From Prolixibacteraceae bacterium (GTDB taxonomy: Bacteria; Bacteroidota; Bacteroidia; Bacteroidales; Prolixibacteraceae): a stretch of DNA of 24,078 bases. The notes below the pieces were generated by a model. It worked only from the letters and a program-made list of their open reading frames with translations, did no database searches and was not told the origin of the DNA. The stretch is from positions 8,823-32,900 of the forward strand of contig DPRM01000051.1 in the NCBI GenBank assembly GCA_003537645.1, written 5' to 3'. The position numbers and the translations under genes were made by a program. Shown one piece after another: positions 6,078 to 14,289 of this stretch. How positions within the stretch are numbered: the first letter of the stretch is position 1; the number at the start of each line of letters is the position of its first letter.

Positions 6078-7721
6078 TTATGCTATCTTTTTCAGGATCA
6101 GTTCAGTTCTGGCAAGTGCCAAATCAAAATTGCTGGTTATATTGGCCTGACCGATCAGCGTGCTGATTCCACCTTTTTCAAGTTCTTCCAGAACTTCAGG
6201 CTGAACTCCCGACAAAACAATCTGAATTCTCCTCGATTTCAGATCTTTAATGGTTTGTTTCAGGTTTTGCAAACCGGTACCGTCAATAAACGGAACATGC
6301 CTCATTCGTATAATCACCACTTTCGATGTATGACTAATATCTTTTAATGTTTCTTCGTAACGGCGGGCAGCAGCAAAAAAGAAAGGCCCGCTGATTTCAA
6401 AAATTTCCACTCCTTTTGGGATGTCGGCGTAATTTTCAAGCGTGTCTGATTCGGCTTCGATCGGGATTATTTTGCTAAGTTTCGACATTCGCTGCATAAA
6501 TAACAACGACGAAAGAACTACTCCAACTTCTATTGCAACTGTTAAATCAACAAATACAGTGAGTAAAAAAGTGCTTACCAGTATGAAAACATCGTATTTC
6601 GAACCTTTCAGGATAGAAAAGAAGGATTTCATTTCGCTCATGTTATAGGCGACTACGATTAATATACCTGCCAGTACCGGCATTGGGATGAGTATCGCCC
6701 ATTTCCCGAAAAACAGCATGATAAGCAGCAGAGTCAATGCATGTACAATCCCGGCAATTGGTGTCCGGCCGTTGTTTTTTACGTTGGTTGCAGTTCGTGC
6801 AATGGCTCCGGTTGCGGGTATTCCACCAAAAAATGGAGTTACGATGTTCGCAATTCCCTGGGCAATCAGTTCGGTGTTCGAACGATGGGTGCTGCTGATC
6901 ATACCATCGGCAACCACAGCTGAAAGTAAGGATTCGATGGCACCCAAAAGAGCAATTGTTAGTGCAGGTTGCAGGTACTGTCCCAGCTGATCGAAATGAA
7001 TTGTTGGAAAAGTAATTCCAACTTTATTGGGGATATTCCCGAAAATTGATTCGATTGTATTCACCTCAATGCCAAAAATTCCAACGGCCAGAGTCATGAT
7101 AATAATTGCCAGAAATGATCCGGGGATTTTAGGAATTATACGTCCTGAAAAAACGGTAATCACTATGGTTCCGATGGTGATGAGTATCGCAGCAGGATTG
7201 AAATCTTGTATATGATGGAAGTAAACTTCCCATTTTGCAATGAATTCAGCCGGTAGCTTGTCGATGGGAAGTCCCATTGCATCTTTAATTTGGGTTGAAA
7301 AAATGACCAGTGCGATACCGCTTGTAAAACCAACGATTAACGGATGAGGAAAGAATTTCAAGACAGAACCCAACCGAAGCACTCCGAAAGCGATGAGCAT
7401 CAATCCGGCCATAATGGTCGAAATAATTAAACCGTCGATACCGTATTTTTGGACAATACCGTAAACGATAATGATAAAAGCACCTGTTGGCCCGCCAATC
7501 TGAACACGGCTTCCACCAAGTAAGGCTATGATGAAACCCGCTACTACCGCAGTGATAATACCTTTTTCAGGAGAAACCCCCGAAGCAACAGCAAAAGCAA
7601 TGGCCAGTGGCAAAGCCACTATTCCAACTATGATTCCGGCAAAAATGTCGTTCGAAATGTTTTTGGTCAGTAAGCCCTTTTTGAAAAGGCTCCATGTTTT
7701 GGGTAAGAAGATTGGTTCCAT
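6078..7721 (-). CDS. SulP family inorganic anion transporter with STAS domain
   Basis: This 547-residue protein is built like SulP/SLC26 carriers. A hydrophobic domain of roughly 10-14 helices (about residues 20-410) includes GGSRVQIGGPTGAFIIIVYG near residue 70 and the conserved NIVTPFFGGIPATGAIARTATN segment. A cytoplasmic STAS domain follows (about 435-545) with FIDGTGLQNL. Members move sulfate, bicarbonate or other anions; the sequence does not settle the substrate. The gene is monocistronic, with a -7 box 23 bases upstream and a nearby palindrome that could be an operator. Confidence 0.93.
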   Translation of the reverse strand: MEPIFLPKTWSLFKKGLLTKNISNDIFAGIIVGIVALPLAIAFAVASGVSPEKGIITAVVAGFIIALLGGSRVQIGGPTGAFIIIVYGIVQKYGIDGLIISTIMAGLMLIAFGVLRLGSVLKFFPHPLIVGFTSGIALVIFSTQIKDAMGLPIDKLPAEFIAKWEVYFHHIQDFNPAAILITIGTIVITVFSGRIIPKIPGSFLAIIIMTLAVGIFGIEVNTIESIFGNIPNKVGITFPTIHFDQLGQYLQPALTIALLGAIESLLSAVVADGMISSTHRSNTELIAQGIANIVTPFFGGIPATGAIARTATNVKNNGRTPIAGIVHALTLLLIMLFFGKWAILIPMPVLAGILIVVAYNMSEMKSFFSILKGSKYDVFILVSTFLLTVFVDLTVAIEVGVVLSSLLFMQRMSKLSKIIPIEAESDTLENYADIPKGVEIFEISGPFFFAAARRYEETLKDISHTSKVVIIRMRHVPFIDGTGLQNLKQTIKDLKSRRIQIVLSGVQPEVLEELEKGGISTLIGQANITSNFDLALARTELILKKIA

Positions 7722-7744
7722 TTCCTCCAGTTTTTTTGAAGCTG

Positions 7745-7752
7745 CAAATGTA
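7745..7752 (-). promoter_or_regulatory. -7 promoter box (TACATTTG, minus strand) for the SulP gene
   Basis: CAAATGTA on the + strand is TACATTTG on the minus strand, an exact TAnnTTTG match 23 bases upstream of the SulP start codon. No TTG is found at 19-21 bases upstream. That region instead holds the GTTATCC/GGATAAC palindrome, so the promoter may depend on an activator. Confidence 0.48.
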
Positions 7753-7756
7753 AGCC

Positions 7757-7787
7757 GTTATCCTAACAGATATTCTGGATGGATAAC
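7757..7787. promoter_or_regulatory. Palindrome GTTATCC-N17-GGATAAC, possible operator of the SulP gene
   Basis: A perfect 7-bp inverted repeat (7757-7763 and 7781-7787) lies immediately upstream of the SulP -7 box and covers the expected -33 region. The geometry would suit a dimeric regulator binding two half-sites about two helical turns apart. It could equally lie upstream of hicB, which is divergent. No regulator gene is adjacent. Confidence 0.35.
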
Positions 7788-7850
7788 TTTTTTTAGATTT
7801 CAACCCTAGTTTTAACATTTTCCCAACCAGATTCGGAATCAATCTTTTGT

Positions 7851-7858
7851 TATCTTTA
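7851..7858 (+). promoter_or_regulatory. Near-consensus -7 box (TATCTTTA) for hicBA
   Basis: TATCTTTA matches TAnnTTTG except for the last base and lies 19 bases before the hicB ATG. The same octamer sits 24 bases before the Wzi gene start (19614-19621). Without a -33 match this is only a candidate. Confidence 0.3.
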
Positions 7859-7877
7859 CCTTGTAAATCGAGTATTG

Positions 7878-8126
7878 ATGAAAACACAAAACAAAATATT
7901 ACATCTTCCTATTCTTGTAGAGCAGGACGAAGACGATGTTTACATAGTAAGTTGTCCCGTTTTTAAAGGTTGTCACTCTTACGGCAAAACCATTGATGAA
8001 GCATTGGAAAACATCAAAGAGGTCATTGATATTTGCATGGATGAAGAAAAAGAGAAAGTATCGGAAATTAATCGATTTGTTGGTTTTAGGGAAATGCAGG
8101 TGTCAGTAAAATCCGTTGCAGTTTAA
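7878..8126 (+). CDS. hicB: HicB family antitoxin
   Basis: This 82-residue protein has the HicB partial RNase H-like fold: strand-rich ILHLPILVEQDEDDVYIVSCPVFKGC (about 7-32), then SYGKTIDEALENIKEVIDICMDE, the helix that defines the family. It is expected to bind and neutralise the HicA mRNA interferase. No separate C-terminal ribbon-helix-helix or helix-turn-helix domain is present, so DNA autoregulation would have to involve the core itself or another factor. The frame reaches a TTG one codon earlier (7875), but the ATG at 7878 is the more likely start. It precedes hicA by 10 bases, the antitoxin-first order. Confidence 0.88.
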   Translation: MKTQNKILHLPILVEQDEDDVYIVSCPVFKGCHSYGKTIDEALENIKEVIDICMDEEKEKVSEINRFVGFREMQVSVKSVAV

Positions 8127-8136
8127 AGTTTAAGCT

Positions 8137-8367
8137 ATGCCCCAGCTACCAGTTATTTCCGGTAAAGACTTTGTTAAGTTTCTGCAAACACTTGGTTTTG
8201 TCGTTTTACGCATCAATGGTTCTCATCACCGGTTAAAACATCCTGATGGCAGGGTTACTACAGTTCCGGTGCATAAGAATGATGAGCTTCCAAAAGGATT
8301 GATGCGTAAGATAATTCGTGAAGATATGGACATGGATTTGGAAGAATTCCTAAGCTTGTATAAGTAA
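8137..8367 (+). CDS. hicA: HicA family mRNA interferase toxin
   Basis: This 76-residue protein has the dsRBD-like HicA fold: SGKDFVKFLQTLGFVVLRINGSHHRLKHPDGR, with the GSHH histidine (H30) as the catalytic residue of the family, then VTTVPVHKNDELPKGLMRKIIRE. HicA cleaves mRNA when not bound by HicB. It follows hicB by 10 bases in the same direction. Its last 18 bases overlap the convergent 3' end of the GNAT gene, so toxin and acetyltransferase transcripts would be complementary there. All key residues are intact. Confidence 0.9.
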   Translation: MPQLPVISGKDFVKFLQTLGFVVLRINGSHHRLKHPDGRVTTVPVHKNDELPKGLMRKIIREDMDMDLEEFLSLYK

Positions 8368-8880
8368 AATTTTCTGAAACATCAATTCATTTTTCCAGCC
8401 ATCCATTGTGCGACGCCAGTCTTTTTTTGTTCCTGAAAGTTCAAATCCATTGGTTTCGAACAACTTGATGCTTGCCAGATTATCGGCAGAAATGTTGGCG
8501 AATAACTGGTGCAACCGTAAGTGATTGGTGGCATAATTGCAAAGTAGTTGAAGTGCATCGGTGGCATATCCCAGTTTTCGGTCTTTTTCATCGTGAATGA
8601 GAATGCCCACGCCGGCTCTGAAATGAAAAGGATCAAAATCGAACAGGTCGATGGCGCCGACAGCCTTGCCTTCATGCGTTTCAATAATCATGCGGACTTG
8701 CTTGCTTTCGTATATGTCGCGCTGCGATTCCTTGATGTATTTCGCCAGAATATATTTCGAAAATGGTTCATAGGTGTTGCTTACTTCCCAAATTTCCGAG
8801 TCGTTTTCCCATTCGTACAGCAAGTCGATGTCGTCGGGTTCCAGTGCCCTGAAACGAACTTTTCCAAACTCGAGTTTCAT
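8350..8880 (-). CDS. GNAT family N-acetyltransferase (RimJ/RimL/SpeG-like)
   Basis: This 176-residue protein is a GNAT acetyltransferase of the RimJ/RimL/SpeG type. It has VRFRALEPDDIDLLYEWEND at the start, VGAIDLFDFD in the middle strand, and the acetyl-CoA loop RKLGYATDAL (RxxGxA pattern). The tail ANISADNLASIKLFETNGF followed by a basic KKDWRR stretch is typical of this branch. The acceptor could be a polyamine, a ribosomal protein or a small molecule and cannot be told from the sequence. It is the third gene of the recR operon, overlapping the GT2 fusion by 4 bases (ATGA), and its 3' end overlaps hicA. Confidence 0.9.
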   Translation of the reverse strand: MKLEFGKVRFRALEPDDIDLLYEWENDSEIWEVSNTYEPFSKYILAKYIKESQRDIYESKQVRMIIETHEGKAVGAIDLFDFDPFHFRAGVGILIHDEKDRKLGYATDALQLLCNYATNHLRLHQLFANISADNLASIKLFETNGFELSGTKKDWRRTMDGWKNELMFQKILLIQA

Positions 8881-10823
8881 AATTTACCGATGTTTCTCCA
8901 GGCTTTCAGCACGATCTCAAAATCGTTCATCAGCCGGTAATCCTTGGCGTAAACAATGTTCAGTTCATCTTTCTTTTTCTCCTGAATGGTTTCAGAATAA
9001 AGTGATGCAGGGGAGAGGATGCCTTTTTTTATCGGGGGTAAATGATTTTGTGTTCCGGAGCAGTAGCCTACCCAAGTTCTGGTTCCGAAGAATACTTCGA
9101 AAATACTCCGGATAAAACCTGTTTTTGTATGTGCGAACCAAATGATAACCGGAGATAGAAAAAGCAGTGAGAATGCGAGCGCAAAGTCGAAAGCTCGTTT
9201 GTTCTGCTTGTTTTTTTCTTTCGCAATTGAGTTGATATGAACCACATACAGATCGCCTGCGGTGGATATGGAGTTGCTGCCAATAATCGAAAGGCTTTCG
9301 GGGGGTGCAATTTTGTAGTCGATGTTGAGGTTGCTCAAATCGAGCATGATCCGGATGATTTCCTGCGATGGAATATCTCCGGAAGAAAAAATGAGTTCGT
9401 CGATTTTGTTGATCCGGACAATTTCGGATAACTGATGAATATTGCCCAGATAGAACTGCTGATGCACCGAATCGTCGGGCGATACAAATCCAACAGTGTC
9501 GATATTTAAATCCGATTGGGAAATCAGTTCTGAAATCCGTTTTGATTCTTCGATAGCCGCCACCACTGCCACGCGTTTTTGCTTTTCGAGTTCAAGTTCC
9601 AATCCGGTCATTCGTAGTTTGTACAATAAATACCGGTAAGCCGGAAGTGCGATAAATGCCCAGCCCGAACCCAAAAGCAGCAAAGCCCTCGAATAGCGCA
9701 TGCTTTCGTCAACAAGCGAATAAAAAATCAGGATAGAAAGTGTTCCCCACAGTAAACCTTTAAAGATTCGTACGAACTGAATATTCTTTCGGTATCCGCC
9801 GTTTAACCAGATACAGCAAATCCAAATCAGGATATAAATTGGTACTGCAAAGTGCAGGTATTCGGGCGGATAGTAGCCTCGTTCGTATTTGTATGCTTCC
9901 CAGTTGGGCAATAAAATGGCAAATCCGAGATAGATAAAAAACGCATCGGCCAGTGGAAGCAAAGTTGTTTTCATGAACTGTCCGGCCAGCGAAAGCAGCG
10001 CCCTAAAGTAAATGGCAAGATTGATCAGAATAGCGTATCGGCGGGCATTGCCTTTCGAGAAATGTTTCTTTGCAAAGATGATCATCGCGTTGTAAAACAC
10101 TTTCACGTAATTGATGCTGCCCTTTTTTGTGCTTTCGCCTTTGTAATGAATAATGGTTGTTTCGGGGAAATAATAGTTTTTATATCCGCCCTTTGTGATG
10201 CGGTAAGAAAGGTCGATGTCTTCTCCATACATGAAATAATCTTCGTCTAATAGGCCAACTTTATCGAGTGTTTCGCGTCGAAGGAGCATAAATGCACCGG
10301 CCAGCACTTCAACTTCGTGTATCTGATCGTTGTCGAGATAGCCCAGATGATAGCGGGCAAACCTTTTTGAATGTGGAAATAGCTTCGAAAAGCCAAACAT
10401 TTTCCAGAAAGCAACTTCAGGAGTGGGTAATCCGCGCTTTGATTCGGGAAGAAAACGACCTTTCCCATCGATCATTTTTACGCCCAATCCTCCGGCTTCA
10501 GGTGTTTTATCCATGAATCCGGTAATTTTCACAAAGCTGTCTTCTTCCACCACCGTATCAGGGTTCAGCAGCAAAATGTATTCACCTTTGGCTATTCGGA
10601 TAGCTTGATTGTTGGCTTTCGAAAAACCTACATTTACTTTGTTGGCAATGATTGTAATTCCCGGAAATTTCTCTTCAAGCATCTGGCAGGAGCCATCAAC
10701 CGAATCGTTGTCAACCACAATGATCTCTGAATCAACCTTTGCGGCAGCTTTGAGCGCTGCATGAAGGCACTGTTCCAGAAAATATTTGACGTTGTAGTTG
10801 ACTATTACGACTGATAGTTTCAT
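8877..10823 (-). CDS. GT2 glycosyltransferase fused to a truncated polyprenyl-phosphate sugar transferase-like module
   Basis: This 648-residue protein has two parts. Residues 1-250 are a GT-A family 2 domain like rhamnosyl/N-acetylglucosaminyl transferases: VVIVNYNV, VVDNDSVDGS, NVGFSKANN, the NPD metal site (87-89), and GEDIDLSYR (200-208). The second part resembles a large monotopic phosphoglycosyltransferase: four to five membrane helices (about 264-401), a Rossmann-like CoA_binding_3 domain (about 415-535), and a C-terminal KRAFDFALAF...LSPVII helix. That last domain is only about 107 residues, and the segment that should hold the basic patch and Asp-Glu catalytic dyad is missing; TWVGY and LPPIKKGILSP then resume the family pattern. 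It likely adds a sugar in envelope or exopolysaccharide synthesis at the inner membrane. It is 3 bases from recR and overlaps the GNAT gene. Confidence 0.85.
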   Translation of the reverse strand: MKLSVVIVNYNVKYFLEQCLHAALKAAAKVDSEIIVVDNDSVDGSCQMLEEKFPGITIIANKVNVGFSKANNQAIRIAKGEYILLLNPDTVVEEDSFVKITGFMDKTPEAGGLGVKMIDGKGRFLPESKRGLPTPEVAFWKMFGFSKLFPHSKRFARYHLGYLDNDQIHEVEVLAGAFMLLRRETLDKVGLLDEDYFMYGEDIDLSYRITKGGYKNYYFPETTIIHYKGESTKKGSINYVKVFYNAMIIFAKKHFSKGNARRYAILINLAIYFRALLSLAGQFMKTTLLPLADAFFIYLGFAILLPNWEAYKYERGYYPPEYLHFAVPIYILIWICCIWLNGGYRKNIQFVRIFKGLLWGTLSILIFYSLVDESMRYSRALLLLGSGWAFIALPAYRYLLYKLRMTGLELELEKQKRVAVVAAIEESKRISELISQSDLNIDTVGFVSPDDSVHQQFYLGNIHQLSEIVRINKIDELIFSSGDIPSQEIIRIMLDLSNLNIDYKIAPPESLSIIGSNSISTAGDLYVVHINSIAKEKNKQNKRAFDFALAFSLLFLSPVIIWFAHTKTGFIRSIFEVFFGTRTWVGYCSGTQNHLPPIKKGILSPASLYSETIQEKKKDELNIVYAKDYRLMNDFEIVLKAWRNIGKL

Positions 10824-10826
10824 TCT

Positions 10827-11453
10827 TTATTTTATAATTGAATCTTCAAAACTCATGCGGTTAACGATTGAACGGCCAAGTGTAACTTCGTCGGTATATT
10901 CCAGTTCGTCGCCAATAGATACACCACGGGCTAACGTTGAAATTTTAACATTTGTATCTTTTAGCTTCTTGAAGATGAAAAAGTTGGTAGTATCTCCTTC
11001 CATAGTAGTACTCAATGCCAGGATAATCTCCTCAATTCCGCCTTCATTTACACGCGTAACAAGCGATTCGACCTCAAGGTCTGATGGGCCAATTCCATCC
11101 ATAGGCGAAATAATTCCACCCAAAACATGGTATAATCCGTTAAACTGATGGGTGTTTTCGATGGCCATTACATCTTTTATGTTCTCGACCACGCATACAA
11201 ATGAAGTATTTCGCGATGGATTTGAGCAGATATTGCAAACATCTGAATCGGAAATATTATAACAAACACGGCAATGTTTAATTTCGGAGCGTAACTGAAT
11301 GAGACTGTTGGCGAAGATCTCAACTTCCTGCAGATCCTGCTTCAGGAGGTGAAGAACCAATCGCAGTGCTGATTTGCGCCCAATGCCGGGAAGTTTGGCA
11401 AATTCGTTTACTGCATTTTCCAATAATCTGGAAGGAAACCGGTCGATATGCAT
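10827..11453 (-). CDS. recR: Recombination mediator protein RecR
   Basis: This 208-residue protein is RecR, which works with RecO (and RecF) to load RecA on single-stranded DNA at gaps. It has an N-terminal helix-hairpin-helix (about 11-45, KLPGIGRKSALRL), a four-cysteine zinc finger (C61, C64, C73, C76), a Toprim domain starting at VCVVENIKD, and a C-terminal segment with LARGVSIGDELEYTD and LGRSIVNR. Length and order match the family. It is the first gene of a three-gene operon with the GT2 fusion (3-base gap) and a GNAT protein, and has its own -7 box 22 bases upstream. Confidence 0.95.
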   Translation of the reverse strand: MHIDRFPSRLLENAVNEFAKLPGIGRKSALRLVLHLLKQDLQEVEIFANSLIQLRSEIKHCRVCYNISDSDVCNICSNPSRNTSFVCVVENIKDVMAIENTHQFNGLYHVLGGIISPMDGIGPSDLEVESLVTRVNEGGIEEIILALSTTMEGDTTNFFIFKKLKDTNVKISTLARGVSIGDELEYTDEVTLGRSIVNRMSFEDSIIK

Positions 11454-11475
11454 ATTCCATTTCGTTTATAAGCTT

Positions 11476-11483
11476 CAAATTTA
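11476..11483 (-). promoter_or_regulatory. -7 promoter box (TAAATTTG, minus strand) for the recR operon
   Basis: CAAATTTA on the + strand is TAAATTTG on the minus strand, an exact TAnnTTTG match 22 bases before the recR start. It lies in the 75-base gap after the histidine kinase gene, so recR need not depend on read-through. No TTG is found at the standard -33 distance. Confidence 0.48.
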
Positions 11484-11528
11484 ATCAGCTAAATCCAATA
11501 AATAGAAGCTGCACCCGATTTTAAAGAA

Positions 11529-14117
11529 TTATTTATTCAGATATTTGGCTACGGTGGTTAATACATCGTCCATCATGATGGGTTTTACCAACACTTCGTT
11601 ACAACCCGATTTAAGACATTTGTCTTTTTCTTCAGGCATCGCAAAAGCAGTTTGCGCAATAATCGGAATTTTTATGTCTTTCAGCCTGATTTGAGAGGTT
11701 GCTTCGTATCCGCTTATCTCGGGCAGTTGGATGTCCATTAAAATAAGGTCAACTTTCGAGCTGTTGAATATATTTAGAACATCGATGCCATCTTTTGCCC
11801 ATAAGATATTGGCTCCGGTTTTTTGAAGAATGCTGTTGAGGTATTCGTAGTTGTATGGGGTGTCTTCAGCAATCATGATTGTATAATTGTTGAAATTGTA
11901 TTTGGCTCTTGCTGGTGTTTTTGTAACTGATGATCGTACCAGTGGAATTTTGATTTTATCGTATGGAATTGTCAAGTAAAAAACACTTCCTTCGCGAAGA
12001 ATGGATTTTACATTGATGTCGCCACCAAGCAGTATTGCCAAATCTTTACAGATAGAGAGTCCAAGCCCTGAATTCGAAGTACTTGTTTCTTCGGTATAGT
12101 TAAATCGTTTGAAGATATGCTTTATTCTTTCGGGGGGAATTCCTGTCCCTGTGTCTGAAACAAAGAATCTTAATTTATTTTCGTTGATAATGTTGTACCC
12201 GATTTCGATATTACCGGCATCGGTATATTTTAACGCATTCAGGTACAGGTTGTTTAAGATTTGTTTCAGACGGTAAGGATCGGTGAATATAACATCGTGA
12301 TGTGCCTCGTCAGGAATGTGGAAGATTAACCTAAGATTTCTGTTCTGTTTCCTTTTAAGGTAATTGTTATAAGTCATTTCAAGTTCAGAGAATAACTCGC
12401 CCAGCGAATAGGCTTCTTTTTTTATTTTGAGTTCATTGGCTTCTATTTTCGATACGTCAATTATATCGTCGATTAGCCGAAGCAGCGCCTGACTGTTTTC
12501 TTCAATGATTTCGGAGTATTTATTGCGCTTCAGTAATTCAAGTTGTTCGTTTTTCATCAATTCACTGAACCCAATGATGGTGTTAATCGGGGTTCTTATT
12601 TCGTGGCTCATGTTTGCCAGAAAATGGTTTTTATAATTATTGGCAATTTCTGCATCTTGTTTTGCCTTTTTCAGGTCTTTTTCAATTTTTTTCAGGTAAG
12701 TAATGTTTTCTGCAATTTTTACATAGTGGGTAATGTTGCCAAAATTGTTCCTGATGGGCGATATACTTGCCAATTCCCAGTAATATTCTCCGGTTTTCTT
12801 TTTGTTTTTAAACTCGCCCTGCCACTCGTGACCCGAATTGATGGTTTCCCATAGTTTTTCGTAAAAGCTCTTTGGATGAAAACCTGACTTAAGAATGTTT
12901 GTTTTTTTTCCGATTATTTCATTGTCGCCCCAACCTGTTATTTTACAAAATGCCGGATTAAAGAATTCTATATAACCTTCAGTATCGGTAATAATTACAC
13001 CAATCGGACTTTGCAGAATAGCCTGATGCAGTTTTTTAAATTCGCTTTCCGATTTTTTTTCTTCAGTAATATCCCGGTGAGTTCCAAACATGCGGGTAGC
13101 AATTCCTTTTTCGTCGCGTTGTACCGATGCGCGGCTTTTTATCCATACATAATTTCCGTTTTTGTGCCGCAATCTAAATTCAGCCTCATAAACATACGAA
13201 TCGCTTTTCAGGAAGTTGTTGATGAACCGAACCATTCTGTCTTTGTCTTCGGGATGAAGCAGTTGTTCCCAAACCGAATAATTATCAGGAATCTCGTCGG
13301 GATAGTATCCGAGCATTGATTTCCATCTTTTTGAATAGAAAGTGCTATTTGTTCCTACGATGTAATCCCAGATTCCCAGATCGGCAGCTTCGGTGGCAAG
13401 CTGGAACCGATGTTCGCTTTCAAGTAATCTCTCTTCTATTTTTTTGTAGCGATTTACATTTTTTAGTATGATCAGTACCGACTGTTGCTGATCTGTTGAG
13501 TCTGTTTCCGGAATAAACGTGATGTTCCACCATGTTGATTTTTTAATCGTTGCTATCCTGAAATCCTTTTCACTCTGCTTCTGAAATTGAAATGCCTGAT
13601 TAACAGATTGGATGATAGCTTCTTTCTGATCTCCGAAAAAATCAATTTCTTCAATAGATTTTCCTATTAAATCTCCACCTTTTCCGCCTAGTTTTTGATA
13701 GCTGTTTCTCGAAACATATATGATTTTTAAATCAGGATTAATCCGGATGAAAATTTCTTTCAGCTTTTCGGGCAATGTTTTTTGCTCAAAATTAGTAGCG
13801 GAAGGCACTTCCTCAAAACTAATTATAGTTAAACCCGAAGCAATTGGAGTAACAGCAATTGTAACAACGGTATTCTTTCTTTCAAACGAGAAATGTCGTA
13901 TTTGCCGGGAGGTGATGGCTGGTAAAACTTCTTCTATAATAAATGAACGGAAGTTTTTCTTCAGGATATCTATAATGTTTGGCAAACTTTCGTTTTGATC
14001 GATATCCCGAATCCTGAGAATTTGATTGATGTGTCCTGAAATCTCCTCAATCTGAAGATTTTCATCAACTCTTATGTAGCCTGAATAATATTCAGCTTTT
14101 TTGTTTAGAGGAAACAT
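11529..14117 (-). CDS. Hybrid sensor histidine kinase with PAS domains and receiver
   Basis: This 862-residue protein has no evident signal peptide or membrane helix and is probably cytoplasmic. The N-terminal 115 residues look like a degenerate PAS. Three further PAS units follow (about 118-230, 235-360 and 362-480); the third has the FRLRHKNGNYVWIKSR and GTHRDITEEKK PAC pattern. HisKA follows with ANMSHEIRTP (phosphoacceptor H505), then HATPase_c (about 600-725) with NALKYTD, DTGTGIPPE and GLGLSICK. A C-terminal receiver (about 745-862) has the phosphoacceptor D795 in LILMDIQLP and K in VLVKP. All phosphotransfer residues are present. There is no output domain and no paired regulator nearby, so signal and target are unknown. 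Confidence 0.92.
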   Translation of the reverse strand: MFPLNKKAEYYSGYIRVDENLQIEEISGHINQILRIRDIDQNESLPNIIDILKKNFRSFIIEEVLPAITSRQIRHFSFERKNTVVTIAVTPIASGLTIISFEEVPSATNFEQKTLPEKLKEIFIRINPDLKIIYVSRNSYQKLGGKGGDLIGKSIEEIDFFGDQKEAIIQSVNQAFQFQKQSEKDFRIATIKKSTWWNITFIPETDSTDQQQSVLIILKNVNRYKKIEERLLESEHRFQLATEAADLGIWDYIVGTNSTFYSKRWKSMLGYYPDEIPDNYSVWEQLLHPEDKDRMVRFINNFLKSDSYVYEAEFRLRHKNGNYVWIKSRASVQRDEKGIATRMFGTHRDITEEKKSESEFKKLHQAILQSPIGVIITDTEGYIEFFNPAFCKITGWGDNEIIGKKTNILKSGFHPKSFYEKLWETINSGHEWQGEFKNKKKTGEYYWELASISPIRNNFGNITHYVKIAENITYLKKIEKDLKKAKQDAEIANNYKNHFLANMSHEIRTPINTIIGFSELMKNEQLELLKRNKYSEIIEENSQALLRLIDDIIDVSKIEANELKIKKEAYSLGELFSELEMTYNNYLKRKQNRNLRLIFHIPDEAHHDVIFTDPYRLKQILNNLYLNALKYTDAGNIEIGYNIINENKLRFFVSDTGTGIPPERIKHIFKRFNYTEETSTSNSGLGLSICKDLAILLGGDINVKSILREGSVFYLTIPYDKIKIPLVRSSVTKTPARAKYNFNNYTIMIAEDTPYNYEYLNSILQKTGANILWAKDGIDVLNIFNSSKVDLILMDIQLPEISGYEATSQIRLKDIKIPIIAQTAFAMPEEKDKCLKSGCNEVLVKPIMMDDVLTTVAKYLNK

Positions 14118-14165
14118 ACCAGCAGTTAGAGTTTATATTATCTAAATTTAAAGAATAAAAGTGTT

Positions 14166-14195
14166 ACAAAAGGCATTTGTCTTTTGTTTTTTTTT
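14166..14195 (+). terminator. Hairpin plus T tract in the fadD / histidine kinase gap, reading on the + strand
   Basis: ACAAAAG (14166-14172) pairs perfectly with CTTTTGT (14181-14187) around an 8-nt loop, and a run of nine T follows to 14195. It has the shape of an intrinsic terminator on the + strand, but no + strand gene ends here. The stem is AT-rich and weak. On the minus strand it lies between the acyl-CoA ligase stop and the kinase start, where it has no T tract after the stem. Confidence 0.4.
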
Positions 14196-14289
14196 ATTCT
14201 TGTCCTAAACTGGTTGATTATCAGTAGTGGACTTGTGGATGCTGTTGATATTGTTGCCGAATTCAGGTTATATTGCTTCTTTTTTCTGC

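Noticed and set aside
8548..8940. 130-codon + strand open frame over the GNAT gene
   Set aside because: Antisense to a well supported GNAT gene; no domain and no start context.
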